From contig CAWAIR010000003.1 of assembly GCA_963782045.1 (NCBI GenBank), forward strand, positions 62,001 through 126,000: DNA of 64,000 bases, read 5' to 3'. The position numbers were made by a program, and so were the translations under genes. Of the stretch, positions 1-9,252 are shown in pieces; within the stretch, counting starts at the first letter, position 1, and every line of letters begins with the position of its first letter. The notes beneath the pieces were generated by a model. It made no database searches and was not told the DNA's origin. It saw nothing but the letters and a program-made list of their open reading frames with translations. Origin of the DNA: CAVSRC01 sp963782045. GTDB lineage: Bacteria > Pseudomonadota > Alphaproteobacteria > Rhizobiales > Kaistiaceae.

Positions 1-804
1 CGACAGCTCGGCGATGTGGGCGCGCATCTCCCTGGCGCCGAGCGCGCAGTTGAGCCCGATGGTCATCGGATGGCCGTGGCGCACCGAATACCAGAAGGCG
101 GTCGGCGTCTGGCCCGACAGGGTGCGGCCGGAGAGGTCGGTGATGGTGCCGGAGATCATGATCGGCAACCGCCGGCCGGTTTCGGCGAAGAGCTGCTCGA
201 CGGCGACGATGCCGGCCTTGACGTTCAGCGTATCGAAGACGGTCTCGAACAGGATGAAATCCGCCCCGCCCTCGGCGAGGCCGCGCGCCGCCTCGCCATA
301 GGCGGCAACGAGATCGTCGAAGGTGATGTTGCGGAAACCGGGATTGTTGACGTCGGGCGAGATCGACGCCGAACGGTTGGTCGGCCCGATGGCGCCGGCG
401 ACGAAGCGCGGCTTCTCGGGCGTCTCGGCGGTCATCGCGTCGGCCGCCTGGCGCGCCAGCCGCGCGCCTTCGCGGTTCATCTCGAAGGCGAAGTCCTCCA
501 TGCCGTAATCGGCCTGGGCGATGCGGGTCGAGGAGAAGGTGTTGGTCTCGACGATGTCGGCGCCAGCGCGGAGATAGTCCATGTGGATCGCGCGGATGGC
601 GTCCGGCTGGGTCAGGATGAGGAGGTCGTTGTTGCCGCGCACGTCCTTCGGCCAGTCCTTGAAGCGTTCGCCGCGGAACTGCGCCTCCGTGAAGCGGTGC
701 GACTGGATCATCGTGCCCATGGCGCCATCGAGCACCAGGATGCGCTTGGCCGCTTCGGCGCGGAAACGGGCTTCGGTAGTGTTGGCCTTGGTGGGCGCGC
801 TCAT
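1..804 (-). CDS. metH: Methionine synthase, cobalamin-dependent (N-terminal part, runs off the window)
   Basis: B12-dependent methionine synthase transfers a methyl group from methyl-tetrahydrofolate to homocysteine. Only about 268 N-terminal residues lie here; the frame is open to base 1, so the 3' end is outside the window. The visible part is the homocysteine-binding barrel, with ILVLDGAMGTMIQ near residue 22 and GLNCALGA near the window edge, whose Cys is the first zinc ligand in this family. The ATG at 804-802 overlaps the metF stop in an ATGA, so metF and metH are translationally coupled. The folate, cobalamin and reactivation domains are presumed to lie beyond the edge. Confidence 0.93.
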   Translation of the reverse strand, partial: MSAPTKANTTEARFRAEAAKRILVLDGAMGTMIQSHRFTEAQFRGERFKDWPKDVRGNNDLLILTQPDAIRAIHMDYLRAGADIVETNTFSSTRIAQADYGMEDFAFEMNREGARLARQAADAMTAETPEKPRFVAGAIGPTNRSASISPDVNNPGFRNITFDDLVAAYGEAARGLAEGGADFILFETVFDTLNVKAGIVAVEQLFAETGRRLPIMISGTITDLSGRTLSGQTPTAFWYSVRHGHPMTIGLNCALGAREMRAHIAELS

Positions 805-1712
805 GCGGCAGCCTCCGTGGGTGTCGGCTTGGCCGGCCGGATGCCGAGCAGGTGGCAGATGGCATAGACCAGGTCGGCGCGGTTCATGGTGTAGAAGTGG
901 AAGTCGGTGACGCCGCGCTCGACCAGATCGAGCACCTGCTCGGAGGCGACGGTGGCGGCGATCAGTTGGCGCGTGCCTGCATCGTCTTCAAGACCGGCGA
1001 AGCGCTCCGCCAGCCAGGCCGGCACGCTCGCTCCGGCCTTGGCCGCGAAGCGCGCGGTCTGGGTGAAGTTGGTGACCGGCACGATGCCCGGCACCAGCGG
1101 AATATCGATCCGCGCCTTGGCCAGACGTTCGCGGAAAGCATCGAAGAGGTCGTTGTCGAAAAAGAACTGGGTGATCGCCCGGTCGGCGCCGGCATCGACC
1201 TTGCGCCTGAGGTTGTCGAGCTCGGTCGGCCAGTCGGCGCTCTCCGGATGGCGCTCGACATAGGCCGACACCGACACCTCCATCTCGGGATGGCGGCGCT
1301 TGATGCCGGCAACCAGGTCTCCGGCGTGGCCGTAGCCGCCCGGCGTCGGCACGTAGGGCGCACCGAGCCCGCCTTCCGGATCGCCACGCAGCGCCACGAT
1401 GTGCCTGACGCCGAGCGCTGCGTAGCGGTCGACCACGCCGTCGAGATCCTCGCAGGTGGCGCCGACGCAGGTGAGGTGCGCCGCCGGATGGAGCCTGGTC
1501 TCGGCAATGATGCGGGCGAGCGTCGCGTGGGTGCGCTCGCGGGTCGAGCCGCCGGCGCCATAGGTCACCGAGACGAAATGCGGCTCGAGCGGCGCCAGCC
1601 GGCCGATCGACTGCCACAGCGTCTGCTCCATCGCTTCGGTCTTCGGCGGGAAGAACTCGAAGGAGACGTTGAGCCCGCTTGTCCCGCGGGCATTGTGCTT
1701 GACCTGGGTCAT
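801..1712 (-). CDS. metF: 5,10-methylenetetrahydrofolate reductase
   Basis: This FAD enzyme reduces methylene-THF to methyl-THF, the methyl donor for the metH product immediately downstream. The protein has 303 residues, the usual length. FEFFPPKT near residue 18 holds the catalytic Glu, and VTYGAGGS and LRGDPEGG are family signatures. I chose the ATG at 1712 because homology begins there (MTQVKHN, then the FEFFPPK block); it overlaps by one base the TGA of the upstream ArsR-methyltransferase gene. The stop overlaps the metH start. The three genes therefore form one tightly coupled operon for the methyl cycle. Confidence 0.96.
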   Translation of the reverse strand: MTQVKHNARGTSGLNVSFEFFPPKTEAMEQTLWQSIGRLAPLEPHFVSVTYGAGGSTRERTHATLARIIAETRLHPAAHLTCVGATCEDLDGVVDRYAALGVRHIVALRGDPEGGLGAPYVPTPGGYGHAGDLVAGIKRRHPEMEVSVSAYVERHPESADWPTELDNLRRKVDAGADRAITQFFFDNDLFDAFRERLAKARIDIPLVPGIVPVTNFTQTARFAAKAGASVPAWLAERFAGLEDDAGTRQLIAATVASEQVLDLVERGVTDFHFYTMNRADLVYAICHLLGIRPAKPTPTEAAA

Positions 1713-2722
1713 CACGCCACCTCGCGGCTTTCGGCGGGCTCGTCGGCCATCGCCACGCGCTTGTCGCGGGCAAGCAGCAGCGTCACGGTCAGCTTGCCGG
1801 TGGCGTCGTCGCCGGCGGTGAGATCGCGCGCCGTGACCAGCGCCAGGCCCGCTGCCTCGATCCACTGGCGCATGGCGTTGGGCGCGAAACCGAGACGGCG
1901 ATGGGCATGGCGCTCGCGCAGGAACTCCAGATCGTGCGGCGCGAAATCGACGATCAGCAGCCGGCCGCCGGGACGCAGCACGCGCGCGGCTTCGGCGATC
2001 GCCCGCTCCGGATCGTTGAGGAAGTGGAGGACCTGGTGGACAGTGACCAGGTCGAAGGCGTTGCGGGCAAACGGCAGGTGCTGGATGTCGCCGAGGCGCA
2101 CCTGGGCCTCGGCGATGCCGGCACGGTCGAGATTGGCGCGGGCGACGGCCAACATATCGGCCGAGGCGTCGATGCCGATCGCGCGGTTGTAGAGCGGCGC
2201 GAACAGCTCCAGCAGCCGCCCGGTGCCGGTGCCGAGATCGAGCATGCTCTCGAAGGTGCGTTCGCCGACGGCGGCGACCATCGCCGCTTCCACCGCGGCT
2301 TCCGCGATGTGGAGCGCGCGGATCGAGTCCCACTCGCCGGCGTGCTCGGCGAAATAGCGTCGCGCGGCTTCCGCGTGCTCCTGCTTGACCGCCGTCAGGT
2401 ATTCGCGGTCGCGCGCCAGCACCGGGTCACCGGCGTCGATCAGCCCCAGGAGGTCGCCGGCGAAGCGCCGCGCCGGCCCTTGGTCGGTGAGGCGATAGAA
2501 CACCCACGCCCCTTCCGGGAAACGGTCGATCAGGCCGGCCTCCGCCAGCAGCTTCAGATGGCGGGAAATGCGCGGCTGAGACTGGCCGAGGATGGCGGTC
2601 AGGTCCTTGACGGTGAGCTCCGCCTGGCCGAGCAGCGCCAGGATGCGCAGGCGCGTCCGCTCGCCCGCGGCCTTCAGCGCGGCGATGGCGGTATCGATGG
2701 CAAGCGGGGCCGGTTCGGCCAT
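1712..2722 (-). CDS. ArsR-type HTH fused to SAM-dependent methyltransferase, probable methionine-cycle regulator
   Basis: The 336-residue fusion has a winged-helix ArsR domain (about residues 8-90; LTVKDLTAILGQSQPRISRH is the recognition region) and a class I methyltransferase domain (about 140-310; SAM-binding loop LDLGTGTGRLLE, then LRPGGRLLIVDF). No metal-binding Cys cluster is visible, so metal sensing is unlikely. It is first in the operon with metF and metH. In alphaproteobacteria such fusions commonly sit beside metF. My inference is that the methyltransferase domain senses SAM or S-adenosylhomocysteine and the HTH controls this operon. A 16-bp palindrome 25 bp upstream fits autoregulation. 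Whether it retains methyltransferase activity cannot be told. Confidence 0.85.
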   Translation of the reverse strand: MAEPAPLAIDTAIAALKAAGERTRLRILALLGQAELTVKDLTAILGQSQPRISRHLKLLAEAGLIDRFPEGAWVFYRLTDQGPARRFAGDLLGLIDAGDPVLARDREYLTAVKQEHAEAARRYFAEHAGEWDSIRALHIAEAAVEAAMVAAVGERTFESMLDLGTGTGRLLELFAPLYNRAIGIDASADMLAVARANLDRAGIAEAQVRLGDIQHLPFARNAFDLVTVHQVLHFLNDPERAIAEAARVLRPGGRLLIVDFAPHDLEFLRERHAHRRLGFAPNAMRQWIEAAGLALVTARDLTAGDDATGKLTVTLLLARDKRVAMADEPAESREVA

Positions 2723-2746
2723 AGGCGCGCTCCTTCTGCGCGAGAC

Positions 2747-2762
2747 ATAAAGATATTTTTAT
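2747..2762. promoter_or_regulatory. Probable ArsR-family operator upstream of the metF-metH operon
   Basis: ATAAAGATATTTTTAT is a 16-bp palindrome with one mismatched pair. It is strikingly AT-rich in a GC-rich setting and lies 25 bp upstream of the ArsR-methyltransferase start. Size, spacing and symmetry fit an ArsR-family dimer site, and it resembles the ATAAAGATAT-type sites I recall for SAH-responsive ArsR regulators. Assignment is inferred from position. Confidence 0.6.
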
Positions 2763-2994
2763 ACGTTAATTGCGGCGATGGCAATGGGCCGCCTGTGGTG
2801 CCCGCCCGGGCGCGCGACAACCATTCCTCGGAGGCGATGCAGCGGGGAGCGGTGCAGCGCGGATCCGGGGGCCATGCGTATCGATCCGGGTCAGCGCCGC
2901 ACCACTGACGTGCTGGGCGCGCCCGGGACAGGGCTCGACAGATGCATCCGACAACCCGCGTGACAAGCGCGGCCATCTCGCCTATGAGGAACCC

Positions 2995-3078
2995 ATGATC
3001 CGTGCAGCCGCCACCTTCTTTGGCTACTGGTTTAGCTATCCGCACACACCGGCGGAGGCAGGGGCGCGTTCGATCTAG
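2995..3078 (+). CDS. Aromatic leader peptide of the DAHP synthase gene
   Basis: This is a 27-codon ORF with a good ribosome site (GAGG at 2985-2988, five bases before ATG) and a TAG stop. Residues 8-15 read FFGYWFSY: six of eight codons are Phe, Tyr or Trp, the three end products of the pathway entered by the next gene. The ORF ends 28 bases before a classic intrinsic terminator (3106-3133). The leader also carries alternative pairing segments: 3006-3013 has the same sequence as the terminator 5' arm, and 3049-3055 (CCGGCGG) can pair with either copy. This is the architecture of ribosome-mediated attenuation. The peptide probably has no function beyond being translated. Confidence 0.85.
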   Translation: MIRAAATFFGYWFSYPHTPAEAGARSI

Positions 3079-3105
3079 AGACCCGAATAGAGCGAAATTC
3101 CCGAG

Positions 3106-3133
3106 AGCCGCCAGACCGACTGGCGGCTTTTTT
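3106..3133 (+). terminator. Attenuator hairpin upstream of DAHP synthase
   Basis: AGCCGCCAG (3106-3114), a five-base loop, CTGGCGGCT (3120-3128), then a run of six T (3128-3133) form a textbook intrinsic terminator. It lies between the aromatic leader peptide and the DAHP synthase start. The 5' arm duplicates 3006-3013 in the leader ORF, and CCGGCGG at 3049-3055 provides the antiterminator partner. Confidence 0.88.
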
Positions 3134-3168
3134 GTTGCCGCCGGCAGGTCGATCCCAAGGAGAGGACA

Positions 3169-4268
3169 ATGCCGAACGACACCGACGATCTGCGCATCCG
3201 CGAGATCAGGGAGCTCAGCGCCCCCGCCGACGTGATGCGCGAGTTCCCGCGCGTCGAGCCGGCAAGCCGCACCGTGACCCGCGCCCGCCGCGCCGTTCAC
3301 GACATCCTCGCTGGCGACGACGACCGGCTGGTGGTCATCGTCGGCCCCTGCTCGGTGCACGATCCCGCTGCCGCGCTCGACTACGCCGCCCGCCTCGCCA
3401 AGCTGCGCAATCGCCTGCGCGACACGCTGGAGATCGTCATGCGCGTCTATTTCGAGAAGCCGCGCACCACGGTCGGCTGGAAGGGCCTGATCAACGATCC
3501 CGACCTCGACGGCTCGTTCCAGATCGACAAGGGCCTGCGCATCGCCCGCCGGCCTGCTGCTCGAGATCAACAAGCTCGGCCTGCCGGCCGGCTGCGAGTT
3601 CCTCGACATGACCACGCCGCAATATCTCGCCGACCTCGTCGCCTGGGGCGCCATCGGCGCGCGCACCACCGAGAGCCAGGTGCACCGCGAACTGGCCTCC
3701 GGCCTCTCCTGCCCGGTCGGCTTCAAGAACGGCACCGACGGCAACGTCAGGATCGCCGTCGACGCGGTGAAGGCGGCCTCCGAGCCGCACCATTTCCTCG
3801 CCGTCACCAAGAGCGGCCGCGCGGCAATCGCCGCCACCGCCGGCAACGGCGACTGCCACATCATCCTGCGTGGCGGCAAGGTGCCGAACTACGACGCGGC
3901 CAGCGTCGATGCCGCCTGCACCGTGCTCCGCGAGGCCGGCCTGGCGCCGGCGGTGATGATCGACGCCAGCCACGCCAACAGCGGCAAGAAGCCGGAGAAC
4001 CAGCCCAGGGTCGTCGCCGACATCGCCCGCCAGGTCGGCCGACGGCGACCGCCGCATCGTCGGCGTGATGATCGAGAGCAATCTCGTCGCCGGCCGCCAG
4101 GACCTCGTGCCCGGCAAGCCGCTCACCTACGGCCAGAGCATCACCGATGGCTGCATCGGCTGGGAGACGACGGTGGCGGTGCTGGAACGGCTGGCCCTGG
4201 CGACGGCCGAGCGGCGACGGCAGACCGTGCGCGCTGCACCGGCCGAGCGTCCGGCCGCCACCGCGTAG
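3169..4268 (+). pseudogene. aroG: 3-deoxy-7-phosphoheptulonate (DAHP) synthase, type I, two frameshifts
   Basis: DAHP synthase condenses phosphoenolpyruvate and erythrose 4-phosphate, the first step to chorismate. The reading frame starts at ATG 3169. VVIVGPCSVHD holds the family signature, and the middle and end are plainly AroG-like (EFLDMTTPQYLADL, GARTTESQVHRELASGL, FKNGTDGN, GNGDCHIILRGG, SHANSGKKPENQ, SITDGCIGWE). Two single extra bases split it, one near 3551 and one near 4036; removing each restores a full enzyme of about 365 residues. Protein conservation across the breaks is excellent and the upstream attenuator is intact. The frameshifts may therefore be sequencing or assembly errors. 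Regulation is probably by aromatic amino acid attenuation. Confidence 0.85.
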
Positions 4269-4278
4269 CCGCCGCGCG

Positions 4279-5294
4279 TTAGTGATAGCCGCCTTCCGCG
4301 CCGACCTTGGCGCGGAAGGTCCAGAACATGAAGACGAAGTAGCCGAGGATGATCGGCAGCATGATCATGGTGCCGATCAGGCTGAAGATCTGGCTGTCCG
4401 GCACCGCCGCGGTGTCCCACACCGTCAGCGTCGGCGGCACCAGCAGGGGGAAGGTCGAGATGCCGAGGCCGAGATAGGCGAGCACGAACAGGCCGACGGT
4501 GCCGATGAAGGGCGTCAGCTCGCGCTCGCTGGTCCAGGCCCGCGCCAGACCAGCCAGCCCAGCGCCGCGGTGACCAGCGGCACCGGCCACAGGAAGAAGA
4601 TGTTGGGCTGCGAGAACCAGCGCTCGGCGATCCGCGTCGACGTCAGCGGCGTCCACAGGCTGACGACGACGATGGCGACGAGCACGAGCGACGAGCAGCG
4701 CCTCGCCTGGCGCACGCGCCCGCGCCTGCACGGCGCCGTCGGTCCTCAGGATGAGCCAGGTGGCGCCGAGCAGGGCATAGCCGAAGACCAGCCCGACGCC
4801 GCAGGCGAGCGCGAACGGCGTCGCCCAGTCGAACGGGCCGCCGGCGAAGGCGCCGTCGACCACCGTGACGCCCTGGATGAGGCCGCCGAGGATCACGCCC
4901 TGCGCGAAGGCGGCAAGCGTCGAGCCGCGCCCAGAAGGCGAAGTCCCAGAAGCGGTGGTCGCGGCTTCGACACGAAGCGGAACTCGAACGAGACGCCGCG
5001 GAAGATCAGCGACAGCAGCATGACGATCACCGGCAGATAGAAGGCCGGCATGATGACCGCATAGGCCGCGGGAAAGGCGACCAGCAGGCCGCCGCCGCCG
5101 AGCACCAGCCAGGTCTCGTTGCCGTCCCAGAACGGCGCGATCGAATTCATCATCTGGTCGCGCTCGGCTTTCGTCGCGCGTCGTCGGAAACAGGATGCCG
5201 ATGCCGAGATCGAAGCCGTCGAGGATGACGTACATGCATCACCGCGGTGGCGATGAGCAGCGCCCAGATGACCGGCAGGTAGGTCGCGATCCAT
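4279..5294 (-). pseudogene. cioB: Cytochrome bd-type (cyanide-insensitive) quinol oxidase subunit II, multiple frameshifts
   Basis: Subunit II of a bd-family quinol oxidase in the inner membrane. Readable blocks in order are YLPVIWALLIATAV, VILDGFDLGIGILFPTT, the MMNSIAPFWDGNETWLVLGGGG block, AFAQGVILGGLIQG, WFSQPNIFFLWPVP and a C-terminal block ending KVGAEGGYH. They lie in different frames; breaks fall near 5233, 5177, 4970, 4935, 4690 and 4548. Five are resolved by removing one base and the last by adding one. The start at 5294 is inferred: removing one G near 5291 restores both an ATG here and an overlapping TGA for cioA. The GFDLGIG and WDGNETW blocks match the CIO branch better than E. 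coli CydB. Confidence 0.8.
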
Positions 5295-6687
5295 GGCCAG
5301 GCTCCCTCGCCGAGCGCCTCGGCGCCTTCCGCCGCCGAGATCGGCCGGCTGGCGACGCCCGCACCGGGCTCGTCCTCTGGCCGGGCCGCGATTGATCAGC
5401 CGGTTCATGTAGACGATGCCGGCGGCGAAGACGACGCCGTAGACGAGCAGGAACAGGATCAGCGTCGCCGCCACCGCTGGCGCCGGCACCGGCGAGGACG
5501 CCTCGGCTGGTCCGCAACAGCCCGGTCACCAGCCACGGCTGGCGGCCGACCTCCGCCACCATCCAGCCGGAGATGACGGCGATGAAGCCGGCCGGCCACG
5601 ACCACGACGCCAGCCGCAGGAACAGCGTCGAATCGTCCAGCCGGCGTGCGCCACCACAGCCACGCGCCCCACAGCGCCAGCGCGATCATCGCAAGACCGA
5701 TGCCGACCATGACGCGGAAGGCGTAGAACGGGAAATCGACCGGCGGCCGGTCGGCGGCCGGGAAGTCCGCCAGGCCCTTGAAGCGGCCGTCGAAGCGAAT
5801 GGGTGACGATCAGGCTGGCGCCGTTCGGGATCGAGACCTCGAGATCGTTGCGCTCCCGCGCCGCATTGGGCACGGCGAAGAGCACCAGCGGCGCCGGGCC
5901 GCTGTCGTGCCAGTGGGCCTCGATGGCGGCGAGCTTGGCCGGCTGGTACTCGGCCACCTTCAGCCCCTGCTGGTCGCCGAAGAAGAGCTGCGCCGGCGCC
6001 AGCACCGCCGCCATGGCGATGCCCATCCTCAGCATGGTGCGGGCATGGTCGGGATATTTGCCGGCGAGGAAATAGCGCGCGCCGACCGCCAGCACGACGA
6101 AGGCGGTGGTGAGATAGGCGGCGGTGACCATGTGCACCAGCCGCCAGCGGAAGGTCGGGCTGAAGACCGCCGCGATCCAGTCGGTCGGATAGGCGACGCC
6201 GTTGCGCATGGCGTAGCCGGCCGGGAACTGCATCCACGAATTGGCCGAGATGATCCAGAAGGCCGAAGTCACCGTGCCGAGCGCCACCAGGATGGCCGAC
6301 AGCACGTGCAGCCACGGCGGCACCCGCATCCAGCCGAACAGCATGACGCCGAGGAAGGTCGCCTCGAGGAAGAAGGCGGTGAGCACCTCGTAGCCGATCA
6401 GCGGCCCGACGACATTGCCGGCCACCGCCGAGAAGCGGCTCCAGTTGGTGCCGAACTGGTAGGACAGCACGATGCCGGAGACGACGCCCATGGCGAAGGA
6501 GACGGCGAAGATGCGCGTCCAGAACTGCGCCAGCATGCGGTAGCGCTCGCGCCCGGTGCGCCGCCACATGACCAGCAGCGTCGCGATGAACGCCGACAGC
6601 CCGATGGTGAAGGTCGGGAAGATGATGTGGAAGGCGACGGTGAAGGCGAACTGGAGGCGGGACAGGAAGACGGTGTCCGAGTTCCAT
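5290..6687 (-). pseudogene. cioA: Cytochrome bd-type (cyanide-insensitive) quinol oxidase subunit I, multiple frameshifts
   Basis: Subunit I carries the haems and quinol site of a bd-type oxidase. The longest intact stretch (about 6570-5800) includes MLAQFWTRIFAVSFAMGVVS, LSYQFGTNWSRF, EATFLGVMLFGW, SANSWMQFPAGYA and GDQQGLKVAEYQPAKLAA, all typical of CydA/CioA. The N terminus NSDTVFLSRLQFAFT is one frame away from the ATG at 6687 because of an extra base. Further +1 breaks lie near 5797, 5640, 5505 and 5379. C-terminal blocks are DGRFKGLADFPAADRPP, VAEVGRQPW and PAPAVAATLILF. Once repaired it would end in an ATGA overlap with cioB, the usual operon layout. Confidence 0.8.
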
Positions 6688-6907
6688 CGGGTCTCTCCTG
6701 TCCAGCGCTCAAGTGGGCCATCTAGGGGCAGACCCGCCCCGCGTGTAGAGGCGGTCTGTTCCGACCCGGGCTGGCGGCTTTGTGCAATCGGCGCGAAACG
6801 TCGCCATTGACGCCAACCGGCAAAACAAGAACAGTCCGACCGGGAAGAGAGCGGCCGCCTAGTCCTTGTCAGGGCCTGCGGCAGTCACGCAGACACTGAT
6901 GGGGCTG

Positions 6908-9157
6908 ATGGATAGCGTCTCCGAACTCGCCGGCAGCCGGCGCGGCCGGCAACCGCATCGCGCACAGCATCGCCGTCGGCATGCGTGTGCGGCCTGGTGG
7001 CGATCGTCCAGTCGATCGGCTTCGGCACGCTGCTGTTCTCCGGCGCCCCGCAGTCGCTGTCATCGGCGCCGGCATCGGCATGGCGCTGCTCGCCGGTGCC
7101 GCAATGCGACTGATCCGCCCTTCGCCAGCTGCGCATCGCGGCATCGTCGCCACCGCCCAGAGCGTTCCCGCCGCCGCGCATGGCGGCGATCGTCGGCGCC
7201 ATCGCCGCCCACGTGCACACCGCGCGACGATCGCGCCCTGTTGGCGACGGCAGTCGCCGCCGTCGCGCTGACCACGCTGTTCATCGGCGCCGGCACCTGG
7301 CTGCTCGGCTTTTTCCGCCTGAGCCGCTTCATCCGCTTCATCCCCTACCCGGTCGATCGGCGGCTTCCTCGCCGGCTCCGGCTGGCTGGTGTTGATCGGC
7401 GGCGATCGACGCCATCGCCGGCGCCCACTTTGTCGGCGCGCCGCTTGCCGATGCTGACCGAACCGACCATGCCCGGACCGCATGCTGCCGCGCCGCGGCC
7501 TGATCGTCGTCATTGCGCTGGTCGCAGCGGCTGAGCCGGCTGGCGGCTGGCCCTGCCGGCGGCATCGCCGCGGCACTGGTGCTTTTCAATCTCGTCGTCT
7601 GGTCGACGGCGATCCCGCACGATGCGCTGCGCGCCGAGCCACTGGCTGATGGCTCGTGCCGAGCGGGCACGTCACTGTGGCCGCCGCTCGCTCCGAGCGA
7701 CCTCGCCCTGGTCGATTGGCCGGCCATCGCCGGTCGGGTTGCTGGGCCTGCTGACCGTGCCGGTGCTCGCCCTCATCGCCACGCTGATGAACGCCACCGG
7801 CATCGAACTCGACGCGCGCCGCGACCTCGACCTCGACCGCGAGCTGCGCTCCGCGGCATCGCCAATCTGATCGCCGGTCTCGGCGGCGGTCTTCCCGGCT
7901 ACCACAACCTGTCGCTGCACGCGTCCTGGCGTCCGCGCGACTGGGCGCTAGCGAATGCCGATCGTCGGCGACGACCGTGGCCGCCTGCTGCGCGGCCGCG
8001 ATCGCCTTCGGCGCGCAGATTGTCGTCGCTGGTGCCGACGCCGCTGCTCGGCGGCGTGCTGATGTGGATCGGCGGCGGACTGATCCGCCAATGGCTGGTC
8101 CGGTCGCTATGCCCGCCTGGCGCCGCGCCGAATACACCGTGGTCGTCCTCATCTTCGCCATCATCGCCTTCGTCGGCTTCGCCTGGGGCATCCTCGTCGG
8201 GCTGATCGCCGCCGCCATCCTGTTCGCGGTCGAATACGGCCGCATCGACATCGTCCGCTACACGCTCACCGGCCGCGACTACCAGACCCGCGCCAACTCG
8301 TCCGACGAGCGGCTCGAGGTGCTGCGCGACAACGGCGACGCGATCCTGCTCCTCCGCCTGCAGGGCTTTCTGTTCTTCGGCACCGCCGACCGGCTGCGCA
8401 AGCGCATCCAGGAGCGCCTCGCCGGACACCGGCGGTGCGGCCATCCGCTTCCTGGTCATCGATTTCGACCGGGTGAGCGGCCTCAATTCCTCGGCCGTGC
8501 TGTCCTTCATCCGCCTGTCCCAGATGGCCGCGCCCGCCGGCTTCGTCCTCGTGCTGACCGGCATGTCGGAGCGCGGTCAGCGAGGCCATGCTGCGCGGCG
8601 GGCTGGAGCACGGCCAGGCGAGCCGGGTGCGCATCGAGCCGAGCTTCGATCACGGCGTCGAGTGGTGCGAGAACGCGCTGCTGGCCGAGGTGGCGCCGAA
8701 GCTGGCGACGGCCGCAGCCGTGCCGGCCCGCGACATCCTCATCGACATCGTCGGCGACGCCGCCTTCGCCGAGGCGCTGGTGCCCTATTGCGAGCGCATC
8801 GAGATCGCCGCCGGCGACGCGCTGATCACCCAGGGCAGGCCCTCCGACGACATCTTCTTCATCGAGGCCGGGCCGCGCCGCGGTGGAACTCGCCAGCGGC
8901 GACGCAGACCGTCCGCCTCGCCACCCTCACCCACGGCGCCATCGTCGGCGAGGTCGCCTTCTATCTCTCGGTGCCGCGCTCGGCCTCGGTGGTCGCCGAG
9001 AGCGACGCTGGTCGCCTGGCGCTTCAGCCGCGCCAGCCTCGACCGACTGCATGCCGCCGAGCCGGAGATCGCCGCCCGCTTCCACGCGGGCATCGCCGCC
9101 ATGCTCGCCGACCGCCTGACCCGCACCAACCGGCTGGTGCAGCTGCTGGCGGATTGA
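6908..9157 (+). pseudogene. SulP-family anion transporter with STAS and cyclic-nucleotide-binding domains, many frameshifts
   Basis: Fragments in changing frames describe one protein of about 750 residues. The membrane part of a SulP transporter comes first (GFGTLLFSGA near 7020; RFIRFIPYPV near 7330; ILVGLIAAAILFAVEYGRID near 8190). A STAS domain follows (FLVIDFDRVSGLNSSAVLSF, 8450-8510), then a cNMP-binding domain (GDALITQGRPSDDIFFIEAG near 8815; GAIVGEVAFYLSVPRSASVV near 8940). At least eight frameshifts are needed to read through. The order transporter-STAS-cNMP binding is known in some bacterial SulP proteins and suggests ligand-gated anion transport. Every domain remains recognisable, which argues for recent decay or poor sequence over this stretch. 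Confidence 0.7.
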
Positions 9158-9168
9158 GCATGTCCGGT

Positions 9169-9242
9169 GCGTAGCCCGGATGGAGCAGAGCACAATCCGG
9201 GATTACCTCCCCGCATTCCGCTTCGCTCCTTGCGGGCTACGG
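9169..9242. repeat. REP-like palindromic repeat
   Basis: The element opens with GTAGCCCGGA (9171) and closes with CGGGCTAC (9233-9240), giving an 8-bp terminal inverted repeat, with an ATCCGGG internal arm. It lies between convergent genes. It belongs to the widely dispersed GTAGCCCGGAT...CGGGCTAC intergenic repeat type seen in many proteobacteria. Confidence 0.7.
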
Positions 9243-9252
9243 CGCAGAAGTC

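Noticed and set aside
2763..2994. SAM riboswitch upstream of the metF operon or the divergent gene
   Set aside because: I looked for the conserved cores of SAM-I and SAM-II and did not see them; the palindromic protein site explains regulation better.
3545..4100. Programmed frameshifting in aroG
   Set aside because: No slippery heptamer or downstream stimulator is seen at either break, and neighbouring genes show many similar breaks.
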